DNA of 64,000 nucleotides from Lottiidibacillus patelloidae (GCF_002262935.1 NZ_NPIA01000006.1:124001-188000); one strand, 5' to 3'; shown: positions 8,630 through 16,117, counted from the stretch's first letter. The notes: generated from the letters alone by a model not told the origin. Translations and numbers: made by a program.

Positions 8630-8770
8630 AAAAAACCCCCTATTATATGTTTTAACTTTTTTAAAAGAGGGTATAGTTAAACAAGTTCGAACGTCCTCCC
8701 GTTATGTTCGAACAATGCCTAGATGGCATAAAGCATCCCCTTTTTGACCTCGACAACCGAGGTCCCTTTT
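8630..8770 (+). ncRNA. Possible small RNA ending at an intrinsic terminator
   Basis: Within the 481-base gap 8355-8835 there is no convincing gene. Bases 8630-8770 hold a CCCCCTA..GAGGGTAT pairing, two GTTCGAAC palindromes 13 bases apart, TGCC..GGCA and GATG..CATC pairings, and finally GACCTCG-acaac-CGAGGTC followed by CCCTTTT. That last hairpin is a plus-strand terminator with no annotated gene in front of it. I do not recognise an RNA family and the promoter is not clear. Confidence 0.25.
8743..8770 (+). terminator. Orphan plus-strand terminator
   Basis: Perfect 7-bp stem GACCTCG/CGAGGTC and a CCCTTTT tail. There is no plus-strand gene upstream for about one kilobase. Confidence 0.6.
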
Positions 8771-8778
8771 AAAACAAA

Positions 8779-8816
8779 AAGCCATACTTCCATGTGAAAA
8801 TGGTCAGTAGGGCTTT
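8779..8816 (-). terminator. Terminator of the 8836 gene
   Basis: Outer AAGCC/GGGCTT and inner CCAT/ATGG pairings with a T-run on the minus strand, 20 bases beyond the stop of the minus gene. Confidence 0.5.
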
Positions 8817-8835
8817 ATTATATAAATGTTATACA

Positions 8836-9624
8836 TTAATTTGCTATATAAAATGAATCAAACTCCCAGTCAGGATAGTTGTGGCTAGCGTTTTCAATTA
8901 AGACAGAAAGATTTTCATAACATTGTTTAGGATTAGAATCTTTTAATTCTAAAAGGTTTTTATATTTCTTATATTGAAACTTCCAGCTACCATCAATAAG
9001 GTCAATATATTGTGCTCCTTCTTCAAGATGTTTTATTGCACTTAAATAATCCTGGGACCATTGGTATCTGTTTGAGAGAAAGAGGTGTCCGAAGTAATAT
9101 ATACTATTGACGCTATAAGATAGGTATTTATATTTTATGTCTTCAATCATTTTTGCGCACTCTGCTTTGGCTTTTTTCTCATGTCCTAAAATAGAGAGAA
9201 AAAACCATCGTTGATACCAAATTTGGCCCCTAATACCGAAGGGCACATCTGCATCCGTTAATTGTTTTATTATTTTTAAGGCTTCTTTCGTTAATTCATA
9301 TGGTTTGTTTGCATTTTGAGTTTCTTGCCAATACCATATTGCTAAATCTTTATAAGCCCGAATAATTTGGTCATACTCAATTTTTCCGTATTCATCCTTC
9401 TCTGAATAGAACATCTCGATAGAAGATTCTATTAGTTGAATAGCATCTCTTCTTCGTTCAGGGTGCTCTTTACTAAAATGCCTTTTTAAGTGTCGTGCTA
9501 AAGTTGCACGGTGATTAGCATTATTATAGTTATCGAAAAAAACTAGTATTTTGCCAATCGGGTCATTTGATTTAATGAACTCTCTATACTCATCGAATTT
9601 CTCTTTTGATATCACATAAACCAC
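8836..9624 (-). CDS. Hypothetical TPR-like helical protein, 262 aa
   Basis: The protein is soluble and helix-rich with irregular TPR-like pairs (AYKDLAIWYWQETQNANKPYELTKEALKII is split over two helices; LSAIKHLEEGAQYI). It has no signal peptide and no helix-turn-helix. The start is uncertain: GTG at 9624 (MVYVISKEK) or GTG at 9615 (MISKEKFDEY), both behind AGGGATG. The second has better spacing. I do not recognise a family. Other TPR regulators lie nearby (1237, 12183, 16117), which might hint at a signalling partner, but nothing in the sequence proves it. Confidence 0.7.
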   Translation of the reverse strand: MVYVISKEKFDEYREFIKSNDPIGKILVFFDNYNNANHRATLARHLKRHFSKEHPERRRDAIQLIESSIEMFYSEKDEYGKIEYDQIIRAYKDLAIWYWQETQNANKPYELTKEALKIIKQLTDADVPFGIRGQIWYQRWFFLSILGHEKKAKAECAKMIEDIKYKYLSYSVNSIYYFGHLFLSNRYQWSQDYLSAIKHLEEGAQYIDLIDGSWKFQYKKYKNLLELKDSNPKQCYENLSVLIENASHNYPDWEFDSFYIAN

Positions 9625-9818
9625 ATCCCTAATAAGTTTTCATTTAATCTCTATTTAATCTCTATTCAACAGTTCTAGAGACATGCTTAAAATCTACGAA
9701 AAAACTAAAAGATTTTTTTACTAATAGTTATTTACTAGTAGAAGTAGAAAAAGATTTTTTTATAGGACTAGAGTTTAAACTCATAAAAATATTCTTACAG
9801 TTATATTATGATGAGGTA

Positions 9819-9920
9819 ATGGGAGTATATAGCAGATTACTGGCTGATTTAACACCGTTATTAACTCAAGCAGGGAAAGAAAGTATCTGGAAGAATAGCT
9901 ACAATGAAAACAGAGCTTAG
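9819..9920 (+). CDS. Possible small ORF, 33 aa
   Basis: ATG at 9819 reads MGVYSRLLADLTPLLTQAGK and stops at 9918, 24 bases before the lipoprotein start. The ribosome site (ATGAGGTA) is weak and there is no family match, so it may only be leader DNA. Otherwise the region 9625-9944 is AT-rich with no other supported feature. Confidence 0.2.
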   Translation: MGVYSRLLADLTPLLTQAGKESIWKNSYNENRA

Positions 9921-9944
9921 TTTAAGGCAGGAGGGTGTAACGTA

Positions 9945-11135
9945 ATGAGTAACGTAAAGAAAATTGGTGTATTCTTTCTATTCATTGTTTTACTTATTAT
10001 TAGTTTAGTAGCATGTGGATCTTCGACCTCAATAAATGGAGATTTGCAAGGGGGTTCAGGATTAAATGTTGATAGAGGAAATGTTTTAGATGAAGATGCG
10101 ATGAATATTCCAAACGTACAAATGATGGATGAAAACGTAGGTTGGTCGGTTTTTAATAACTCCATTTATAGAACGGTAGATGGTGGGCGAATTTGGCTAG
10201 ATGTAACTCCGAGCGGCATTACAACAACATCAGATTATGTTTACTTTCATACAGGAAATCGAGCATTCATTGCGTCAAATGAAAATACGCACTGGAAAAT
10301 CTACTATACAAAAAATGGCGGTGGAAGTTGGGAAACAGGCGAAGACATACCAGTTGCAGGTGCTTTTGCTAATTTTTCTTTTCACAGTAAAACAGAAGGC
10401 TCATTAATGATTACAAAAAATCCTGGTCTTAATTATAGTGAAGTAATTTTATTAACAACAAAGAATGGTGGAAAATCCTGGTCAGCAGTTATAGATGAAA
10501 CGAAAGATAATAGTGAAAATATGCTTCCTCATAGTGGGAACAAAACAGGAATTGCTTTTAAAGATCATAAAAACGGCTGGATAGTCGGCGTGAAGTCACA
10601 GCATAAAGTTCCTTGGATTTATAAAACAGCGGATGGCGGAATCTCTTGGAAGAAACAGGATATTCCTACTCCGAAAAATAATAAATATGAAGGCGTTTGG
10701 ACAGAAGTGCCGAATTTCTTTAATGACAAAGTAGGTATGTTATTCGTCCAAACGTATTCGCGAGATAAGGCATTCTCACACTTTTATACGACAAATGATG
10801 GTGGGGAAACGTGGTCAGAAAGCGGTACAATTGAAAATAAATCTGATTACTTGATGCATGATTTTGTAAGCAGTACAAATGGTTGGATGTCAGATGGGAA
10901 ATCACTTTATCGAACAGAAGCCGGCTTGCAAAACTGGATACAAATCATGGCAGTAAAGGAAATTATGGGCGAGACTACCGATAGCGTAATTGTTTCGTTG
11001 GAGTTTGTTTCAGAAACGAAAGGTTGGCTCATTATTAGAGGGGAAGGAAACAAGTATATTTTATGCGATACAAATGACGGTGGCATGACATGGAATTTCA
11101 CGAACCCAAAATTAATGACAGTAAGAGAAATGTAA
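9945..11135 (+). CDS. Lipoprotein with Ycf48/BNR-type beta-propeller
   Basis: 396 aa, strong AGGAGGGTG site. The N-terminus KKIGVFFLFIVLLIISLVAC is a type II signal with lipobox LVAC, so the mature protein is probably lipid-anchored on the outer face of the membrane. Repeated Asp-box-like motifs TxDGGxxW recur about every 50 residues (TVDGGRIW, TKNGGGSWE, TKNGGKSW, TADGGISWK, TNDGGETW, TNDGGMTW), the hallmark of sialidase-like/Ycf48 propellers. In cyanobacteria Ycf48 aids photosystem II assembly; in Bacillaceae paralogs the role is unknown. A 41-codon membrane ORF follows 22 bases downstream and may be co-transcribed. Confidence 0.88.
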   Translation: MSNVKKIGVFFLFIVLLIISLVACGSSTSINGDLQGGSGLNVDRGNVLDEDAMNIPNVQMMDENVGWSVFNNSIYRTVDGGRIWLDVTPSGITTTSDYVYFHTGNRAFIASNENTHWKIYYTKNGGGSWETGEDIPVAGAFANFSFHSKTEGSLMITKNPGLNYSEVILLTTKNGGKSWSAVIDETKDNSENMLPHSGNKTGIAFKDHKNGWIVGVKSQHKVPWIYKTADGGISWKKQDIPTPKNNKYEGVWTEVPNFFNDKVGMLFVQTYSRDKAFSHFYTTNDGGETWSESGTIENKSDYLMHDFVSSTNGWMSDGKSLYRTEAGLQNWIQIMAVKEIMGETTDSVIVSLEFVSETKGWLIIRGEGNKYILCDTNDGGMTWNFTNPKLMTVREM

Positions 11136-11157
11136 AAATTGAGGAGTTGACGTAGGC

Positions 11158-11283
11158 ATGGTGGCAATTAAAAACAACGTTGGGAAACTATTATTATTCA
11201 TAATACTATCAATATATTTTCAGACCTTGTGGATGGGAACTGTTTTAAGAAGTAAGTGGAAAGCTGTGAAGCCTTTATGGTGA
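11158..11283 (+). CDS. Small membrane peptide, 41 aa (tentative)
   Basis: ATG 11158 with GAGGAG 11 bases upstream. It encodes one hydrophobic helix (VGKLLLFIILSIYFQTLWMG) and a basic tail (RSKWKAVKPLW). The last codons form the left arm of the terminator. It may be translationally linked to the lipoprotein. No known family. Confidence 0.4.
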   Translation: MVAIKNNVGKLLLFIILSIYFQTLWMGTVLRSKWKAVKPLW

Positions 11284-11296
11284 CACAGCTTTTTAT
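11263..11296. terminator. Bidirectional terminator
   Basis: AAAGCTGTG, 15-base loop, CACAGCTTTTTAT. It ends the lipoprotein transcript and overlaps the end of the convergent regulator gene. Confidence 0.7.
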
Positions 11297-12183
11297 ACGT
11301 TTGTATACTCTTCCTTGCTTAAAAATCTATTATTAATATGATCAACTAGATGTTGTTTATCTAAAAGCTTAAGAACCGGGACAGCCTTAATAAAATAACT
11401 TTTACTTCGTTCGAAATCTTTCATTCTTTTATAATTTAATCCTGTTTGAAAATATAATTCTCCTAATAAATAAAGTAGTTGATACTTTTTGCACCAATCG
11501 ATTCCTTGTTTACAAAGAGTTATTGAGCGGTCAAATTCATTTACTTTTGATAGTACGCGTGCAAAGTTATAACAGATTCTAGGAAAGAGCTTTTCATTTG
11601 TTATATAAGAGAGGTGGTGATAGCTTTCTAATGCTTCTGATAAAGCAGCAATCGCTTTTTCATTCTCCTCAGTTTCTTGATAAATAATACCAATACTATT
11701 TAGAATTTCAATTTCTCTTTCTGATAGGTATGATTTATGAAACTTCGTTAATTGTAAAGCCTCTTCAAGTAAAAGAATTGAACGCTCAGGGTCTTTATGT
11801 ACATGAAACATACTAATGCCTTCATTCCAAAGGATAAATTGTTTAAAATCTACTGATTTCTTGTAGAGTGGGTTTTTCTTTTCCACTTTAATCATTTCCT
11901 TAACTATGTCGAAATCAAAAGCATGGACGGCTTGTCTTATTTGTAATTCTACTTCTTGTACATATTGATGGTGAGGGGCATAGCCAACTTGGTACAAATA
12001 GTTCACATCAACGCCAAGTCTTTTTGCAAGTAAGTATAATGTCGATGACAGCGGGTGTACTTCACCTTTTTCTATCTTGCTAATTTGTGCTTGTGTACAT
12101 ATACCTTCACTTAATTGCTTTTGTGATATTCCTTGTGTTTTTCGTATTATTTTAATCTCTTTCCCAATTTGTGAATAATCCAT
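11293..12183 (-). CDS. XRE-TPR transcriptional regulator (PlcR/NprR-like)
   Basis: About 296 aa from ATG 12183, chosen because GGAG lies 8 bases upstream; an in-frame upstream ATG at 12201 has no such site. Residues 1-60 are a lambda-repressor-type helix-turn-helix (IGKEIKIIRKTQGISQKQL, then TQAQISKIEKGEVHP). Residues about 70-290 are five TPR-like helix pairs (YLLGELYFQTGLNYKRMKDF). Length is close to PlcR (about 285). Such receptors bind short re-imported peptides and switch DNA binding. A PapR-like peptide gene would be expected just downstream on the same strand, but below 11293 only a plus-strand membrane ORF and the terminator are found. It may therefore respond to a peptide encoded elsewhere. 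Confidence 0.88.
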   Translation of the reverse strand: MDYSQIGKEIKIIRKTQGISQKQLSEGICTQAQISKIEKGEVHPLSSTLYLLAKRLGVDVNYLYQVGYAPHHQYVQEVELQIRQAVHAFDFDIVKEMIKVEKKNPLYKKSVDFKQFILWNEGISMFHVHKDPERSILLLEEALQLTKFHKSYLSEREIEILNSIGIIYQETEENEKAIAALSEALESYHHLSYITNEKLFPRICYNFARVLSKVNEFDRSITLCKQGIDWCKKYQLLYLLGELYFQTGLNYKRMKDFERSKSYFIKAVPVLKLLDKQHLVDHINNRFLSKEEYTNV

Positions 12184-12275
12184 ACATATCGCTCCAAGCA
12201 TCTGGAATTTTTAAAACTATTAACTATAATATACCAAATATGGCATACTACTGTCTTTTGGTGGTAACTAAAAAA

Positions 12276-12298
12276 GAGGATGCCTTTTAGACACCCTC
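12276..12298 (-). terminator. Terminator of the YvrJ operon
   Basis: On the minus strand GAGGGTG, short loop, CATCCTC followed by a TTTTTTAG run. Located just after the YvrJ stop. Confidence 0.65.
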
Positions 12299-12305
12299 AT
12301 TGATG

Positions 12306-12449
12306 TTACTTCACTTCCTTCAACCGGTCTGGCAGTGTTACAATCGATTCGTTTAACGTATCTAGCTTTGTTTCAATTCGGTGCAGCAGATAAAGCGTAA
12401 CGACAATTGGAAATCCGACGTCAGAGATGAAGGGAAGAATGTTTTCCAC
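12306..12449 (-). CDS. YvrJ family small protein
   Basis: 47 aa, GTG start at 12449 with AAGGAGG 8 bases upstream. It reads ENILPFISDVGFPIVVTLYL then LHRIETKLDTLNESIVTLP and DRLKEVK. This matches the YvrJ family: a single N-terminal membrane helix and a short coiled-coil. Members are of unknown function and typically sit beside DUF2922 and DUF1659 genes, exactly as here. Confidence 0.85.
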   Translation of the reverse strand: MENILPFISDVGFPIVVTLYLLHRIETKLDTLNESIVTLPDRLKEVK

Positions 12450-12525
12450 ACTTATAACCTCCTTTTCTAATGGCTACTATTAGAAAATAGGAAGGCAGTA
12501 TGCCCTCCTCCATGTTCAAAGTACA

Positions 12526-12744
12526 TTACGATAATGGGATTTCTTGCACATTTCGGTCAACAATGCGTGCAGCTTTTTTTGCCACTAAGTCGCCACCACT
12601 TGAAAATAAGGCATTTTGAGCGATAATGTCATCCATCGCTTGAGAAACTGCAGCGGGATCAGCTGGCTCAATTGGGTCATCTAACGAAATTGTTACCGTC
12701 TTATTGTCTTCATTGTAAAACTGTAATTGTAGTTTTTTCGCCAT
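12526..12744 (-). CDS. DUF2922 family protein
   Basis: 72 aa from ATG 12744 (GGAGGG 7 bases upstream; the TTG codon before it is not needed). It opens AKKLQLQFYNEDNKTVTISL and contains DDPIEPADPAAVSQAMDDII, the usual DUF2922 pattern. Small beta/alpha protein, function unknown, second in a DUF1659-DUF2922-YvrJ cluster whose genes run in the same direction with gaps under 80 bases. Confidence 0.88.
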   Translation of the reverse strand: MAKKLQLQFYNEDNKTVTISLDDPIEPADPAAVSQAMDDIIAQNALFSSGGDLVAKKAARIVDRNVQEIPLS

Positions 12745-12786
12745 CAATTATCCCTCCTTTCTTAATTAATAGTTGTTTCTCGTGGA

Positions 12787-13008
12787 TTATGGTCCAGTTA
12801 CGACTGAAGTGTCTCTGCGTTCGACGTTCGTTAAATTATGAGTTTGCAACGGGTGCAGAGCATTTGCAATCACATAAAGTTGGTCTGGCGTTGCAGTGAT
12901 TTTGACATTGTTTAGTGACTTAGATTTAAAGATAGGTTCACCATTTGCATCAACACCTGTTTCGAACGTCAGTTTAAGTGCGCTATCTGTTAAACTTTCT
13001 GCTGCCAT
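12787..13008 (-). CDS. DUF1659 family protein
   Basis: 73 aa from ATG 13008 behind AAGGAGGTGATAGAG, a near-perfect ribosome site. The usual family pattern is visible: LTDSALKLTFETGVDANGEP, SKSLNNVKITATPDQLYVIA, ALHPLQTHNLTNVERRD. Function unknown. First gene of the three-gene cluster. Confidence 0.88.
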   Translation of the reverse strand: MAAESLTDSALKLTFETGVDANGEPIFKSKSLNNVKITATPDQLYVIANALHPLQTHNLTNVERRDTSVVTGP

Positions 13009-13190
13009 CTCTATCACCTCCTTCACTTTGTATATACGAGATTAAGAGGGGAGAGGGGCATACTAGTCTCATTTTTAAAGTCTTAAATTGTAAGTGGAGT
13101 TCGAATATCTATTAAATGAAGAAAAAACAATAAAAAAATAACTGTAGACAATCTTCGACACAGTTTTCATAAAATGTGTTGTAATATAGT

Positions 13191-13209
13191 ACTTACATAT
13201 TATGTAAGT
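13191..13209. promoter_or_regulatory. Perfect palindrome, possible operator
   Basis: ACTTACATA-T-TATGTAAGT, nine-base arms with one central base. It lies 44 bases before the small ORF at 13253 and about 180 bases from the divergent DUF1659 gene. A repressor site is a reasonable reading, but the regulator is unknown. Confidence 0.5.
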
Positions 13210-13252
13210 GGACATTGGTAGGATAGATAGTAGGTAAAAGGAAGGATTTAGA

Positions 13253-13414
13253 ATGGAAAAAGAAAATCAATTAACTCAAGAACAATTGAAAGAAATATTA
13301 ACGAAAGCACAAAAAGAAGCACATAAAATAGACAATGTGTCAGATTTTTTATCGCTCATTGAAGCGCAAGTTAAAAGAGCAACAGGAATGTATAAAGATG
13401 AGTTGAAAGCATAA
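13253..13414 (+). CDS. Small helical protein, 53 aa
   Basis: ATG 13253 with GGAAGGA 6 bases upstream. The sequence is highly charged and helical (MEKENQLTQEQLKEILTKAQ, then KEAHKIDNVSDFLSL, VKRATGMYKDELKA). It has no membrane segment. The leader holds a perfect palindrome. No family recognised. Confidence 0.7.
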   Translation: MEKENQLTQEQLKEILTKAQKEAHKIDNVSDFLSLIEAQVKRATGMYKDELKA

Positions 13415-13466
13415 CTAATCTGAAGTAGATTGCTACTTTTCCTAATTGCCAAAACACTATAAGTAT

Positions 13467-13494
13467 TTAAAAAAACTCGCATCTGCGAGTTTTT
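13467..13494. terminator. Bidirectional terminator
   Basis: AAAAACTCGCA-TC-TGCGAGTTTTTA. It serves the 13253 gene and the convergent 13493 gene. Confidence 0.8.
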
Positions 13495-14086
13495 AGTCTT
13501 TTTTGATAGCTTTTAAGACGATTTCTTTTTGCTCCCCATCGCTACTTAAGAAGATTTGCTCTTTCGGGTTTGTCATATTGTCATGATCCCAAAATCCTAG
13601 TAAGTACAATTGAATGGGTGAACTTTGATCCTTGTTTATTAAATATTTTTCGGCTCCAGAAATTCCTATTCTTGCGATGTTTTCCCGATTAATTACTTTA
13701 GTGAATACCTCATCATTTGATAGTAGCAACAAATGAAAAGGTTTATCGTTATGCTGAATTTCCGTATAGTAATATTCGGCTTTCTCAGGTAATTCATGAA
13801 TGTTTAAGCTTGTCTCATAGAGGGTATAGTCAGTATAAATATTTCCGAAAGGAAGCTGATAACTATTATTCAATGCCACGAAAATAGTTCCAGACTCGTC
13901 AATCGCAAATGCTCTTGAGTGTTCATCAATAGAAATGAACTTGCTTATTATTGTGCCATCCCATGACTCAATGAATTCTTGCTGGGCACCTTTATCGGAA
14001 GTGTGGAAATGCATATTAAAATAGATGCCTAATAATAAAATTGCAATTAACCCAATGATATTGGCTAGTAAAAGAGGTCGCTTCAT
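13493..14086 (-). CDS. Hypothetical signal-anchored protein, 197 aa
   Basis: An N-terminal hydrophobic helix (LLLANIIGLIAILLLGIYF, residues 4-23) anchors or exports an otherwise beta-rich soluble domain with no cysteines (ISIDEHSRAFAIDESGTIFV; EYYYTEIQHNDKPFHLLLL). It has a GGTGAG ribosome site. No family recognised; transcribed after the upstream terminator at 14130. Confidence 0.7.
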   Translation of the reverse strand: MKRPLLLANIIGLIAILLLGIYFNMHFHTSDKGAQQEFIESWDGTIISKFISIDEHSRAFAIDESGTIFVALNNSYQLPFGNIYTDYTLYETSLNIHELPEKAEYYYTEIQHNDKPFHLLLLSNDEVFTKVINRENIARIGISGAEKYLINKDQSSPIQLYLLGFWDHDNMTNPKEQIFLSSDGEQKEIVLKAIKKD

Positions 14087-14129
14087 TTTATTCTCACCGT
14101 CCCAATAAAAAAGTCTTACAACAATAGAA

Positions 14130-14150
14130 AAGCTGGCAAATTGCCAGCTT
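14130..14150 (-). terminator. Terminator of the regulator-peptide-membrane operon
   Basis: AAGCTGGCAA-A-TTGCCAGCTT, perfect ten-base arms. On the minus strand the tail is TTTTCTATTG. It closes the three-gene unit 16117 to 14181. Confidence 0.8.
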
Positions 14151-14180
14151 GAGAGAAGGTTATATGAAATTGATAGGGGG

Positions 14181-14642
14181 TCAATAACATATGAAAAATT
14201 CTTTTAACCATTTATAGCACGCTAATGTTAGCGGTACTAAGCCAACTCCAGTTTTCCCGATGACAATTCCACCGTATGCGTATTTACCAAAAGCTATGAG
14301 CCCGAAGCTTGTTACAGCAGCGGAAATAATCCCGATTGCAAGCTTTCCAATGGCTATTGCTCCAATACTATACAGAAGACTCACAGAAATGACGCCTAAA
14401 CTTGCGAGAAAACTAAATGATATTGCGCCTAAAGAAAGAGCACCAATCGAAATGCCACCTATTGAAATAAATCCGACTGATATGCCGCCAATTGCAATTA
14501 AACCATATGCTTTTGATCCGATTGCGATGACACCGATGACATGGGCATTTTTTGAACTGTTAATATTAATGATAGGAATACGCTTAGATGGCCAAGCGTG
14601 TTGAACATTTTTATTTTTCCAAACAGCTAGTAGACTTGCCAT
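14181..14642 (-). CDS. Glycine/isoleucine-repeat membrane protein
   Basis: 153 aa from ATG 14642 (AAAGG about 10 bases upstream; a longer ORF starts at 14672). After a short cytosolic head, residues about 35-140 consist of a seven-to-eight-residue repeat of the form [IVL]xxGxxAxG (VIGVIAIGSKAYGLIAIGG, FISIGGISIGALSLGAISFS, YSIGAIAIGKLAIGIISAA), alternating small and hydrophobic residues. Such patterns suit membrane-embedded hairpins or a beta-helix. It begins 39 bases after the SNVTWA peptide gene and ends at the operon terminator, so it is probably co-expressed with receptor and peptide. It may be the regulated target or an exporter-like partner, but no transport motif is visible. Confidence 0.75.
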   Translation of the reverse strand: MASLLAVWKNKNVQHAWPSKRIPIININSSKNAHVIGVIAIGSKAYGLIAIGGISVGFISIGGISIGALSLGAISFSFLASLGVISVSLLYSIGAIAIGKLAIGIISAAVTSFGLIAFGKYAYGGIVIGKTGVGLVPLTLACYKWLKEFFICY

Positions 14643-14681
14643 GTTATCCAGCCTTTCTTTAGTGTAGTACAAAAAATTAAA

Positions 14682-14843
14682 TTATGCCCAAGTTACATTT
14701 GAAGGAGTTTCTTCACCTGAAGATACTTCTTCTTGACTACTGTTTGGTGGAGGTAATTCCTCTTCAGGCATACTTACCATAACCATACTAGTACCGGATA
14801 ATAAAAGAACAGTTGTAAAAGCGATTAATAGAAATTTTTTCAT
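14682..14843 (-). CDS. Secreted signalling propeptide ending in SNVTWA (Phr/NprX-like)
   Basis: 53 aa, missing from long-ORF calls. ATG 14841-14843 follows an AAAGGAGTGC site and begins 20 bases after the regulator stop. Residues 1-23 are a Sec signal peptide (KKFLLIAFTTVLLLSGTSM). A Pro/Glu/Ser-rich spacer follows (MPEEELPPPNSSQEEVSSGE), then ETPSNVTWA at the C-terminus. This architecture (receptor gene, then short exported pro-peptide whose last residues are the signal) is that of the NprR-NprX, Rap-Phr and PlcR-PapR systems. The terminal NVTWA is identical to the unit repeated twelve times in the protease at 36704..38449. Mature form (NVTWA, SNVTWA or longer) is inferred. Alternative: a small surface peptide with no signalling role. 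Confidence 0.75.
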   Translation of the reverse strand: MKKFLLIAFTTVLLLSGTSMVMVSMPEEELPPPNSSQEEVSSGEETPSNVTWA

Positions 14844-14863
14844 TTTTTAGCACTCCTTTTATT

Positions 14864-16117
14864 TTATAATTTTTTGTAGATCGAGAGTGTTGCTTTATAG
14901 TAATGAACGGCAAGTTTATATCTGCCTTTTGCCTCGTAGTGTTCGGCGAGCATTTGAGAGTAAAATCCGAATAAGAACCTATTGTTTTTCTTGAAGAATG
15001 GTAGTGCTGTTGTTCTTAATAAATTTTCTAACTCATCATGTTTCTCGCTTAGTAAGTATTGATAAATTTGGAGTTCATAAAGTTGAGCTTTTATCGTCTC
15101 TGGATTTACATCCTTTGCCATTAGCTCAGTTTCCTTGAGGTAATAGGCTGTATTTTTGGTGTCTCCAACCTTATGGTACTCTATGAGAAGTGATAAGCAT
15201 GTATTTAACCTACCAACTTCATCATTATTTTTCATTTGCAAGCTTCTTTTATAGTGAGTAATTGCTTTTTCTTGGTTTCCTTTTAAAGAATTTAGGTAGC
15301 CTAGATTATGTTCTATTTTACCTAATAAGTAATCATAGTTAATTTTTTCACTAATATTACTTGCATGTTCATAATGCACAATTGCTTCATCAATGTTTTT
15401 AATTCGTCGGTACGATACACCTAAAATGAGATGAATATCAGCACATTTTTTAAAATGGTATGTAGATTGATAGAATTGTAAACATGCATTGGCATGTTGT
15501 ATTGCTGATGCATCACTACCTAGCTTACTAAATGTTAAAGCGGTTAAGTATAACGTGTCAGCCTTTTCCTCATCATAGTGTTTCATGCCAAGAGGTAAAC
15601 TTTTTATCGCCTCGCGCAAATCTAACTTAGACGCTTGGAAATTATTCATAACATAGTGCAAGTTCCCAGCATGTTTATGAAAGAGGTAGCGTAATGTTTG
15701 GTCAAAGTGTTGATATTCCTCTTTAACCAGCTCATACGTTTCCTTAGCAGCTTCATATTTAGCTACTAATGTGTAATACCTTACTCTGTAAATTTGAAAA
15801 AGCATTACGTCAGAAGGATCTTCCATAAAACTCTTCAATTCTTCTAGCTCTGTAAAAATTTCTTGTGATTCTTCTTTCTGGTTGCGAAGCAATGTTTCAC
15901 CTAGAGTTATGAGTAACTGTTCAACCCTTTTATTTTCCACACTTACAGGGCTGATTTCTAGCCGTTCACATAATAACTCGATGACATCTTCAGAAGGGAC
16001 AATTAAGTTGTTTTCGATTTTAGATAGATAAGGAATGGAAATGATACCTTGAGCTAAATCGTCCTGGGTCATTCCTTGGTTAATTCGATAGTATTTTATT
16101 TTCGTCCCAATCTTCAT
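14864..16117 (-). CDS. XRE-TPR quorum-sensing receptor/regulator (NprR-like)
   Basis: 417 aa, close to the length of NprR (about 423). Residues 1-60 are an XRE helix-turn-helix (IGTKIKYYRINQGMTQDDL; ISIPYLSKIENNLIVPS). Residues about 70-417 are eight or nine TPR helix pairs (HLILGVSYRRIKNIDEAIVHY; HNLGYLNSLKGNQEKAITHY). Peptide-binding RRNPP receptors have exactly this layout. The next gene, 20 bases downstream, encodes the SNVTWA peptide, so the two form a receptor-signal cassette. The minus-strand leader has TATAAT at about 16163 with a TTTTTG element 17 bases upstream, a plausible sigma-A promoter. The target genes are not visible; the operon itself and the NVTWA/NATWS proteases are candidates. 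The region 16118-16408 holds only this promoter and a terminator. Confidence 0.9.
   Translation of the reverse strand: MKIGTKIKYYRINQGMTQDDLAQGIISIPYLSKIENNLIVPSEDVIELLCERLEISPVSVENKRVEQLLITLGETLLRNQKEESQEIFTELEELKSFMEDPSDVMLFQIYRVRYYTLVAKYEAAKETYELVKEEYQHFDQTLRYLFHKHAGNLHYVMNNFQASKLDLREAIKSLPLGMKHYDEEKADTLYLTALTFSKLGSDASAIQHANACLQFYQSTYHFKKCADIHLILGVSYRRIKNIDEAIVHYEHASNISEKINYDYLLGKIEHNLGYLNSLKGNQEKAITHYKRSLQMKNNDEVGRLNTCLSLLIEYHKVGDTKNTAYYLKETELMAKDVNPETIKAQLYELQIYQYLLSEKHDELENLLRTTALPFFKKNNRFLFGFYSQMLAEHYEAKGRYKLAVHYYKATLSIYKKL

Noticed and set aside
8686-8720. GTTCGAAC pair as LexA boxes
   Set aside because: Bacillus LexA sites need CGAAC-n4-GTTCG. These are compact palindromes with different order.
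8559-8747. 62-codon ORF on the plus strand
   Set aside because: GTG start with no ribosome site, no recognisable family, and it runs through the hairpins of the possible small RNA.
14260-14604. Plus-strand ORF of 114 codons
   Set aside because: It is the antisense shadow of the glycine/isoleucine-repeat gene, created by the repetitive sequence.
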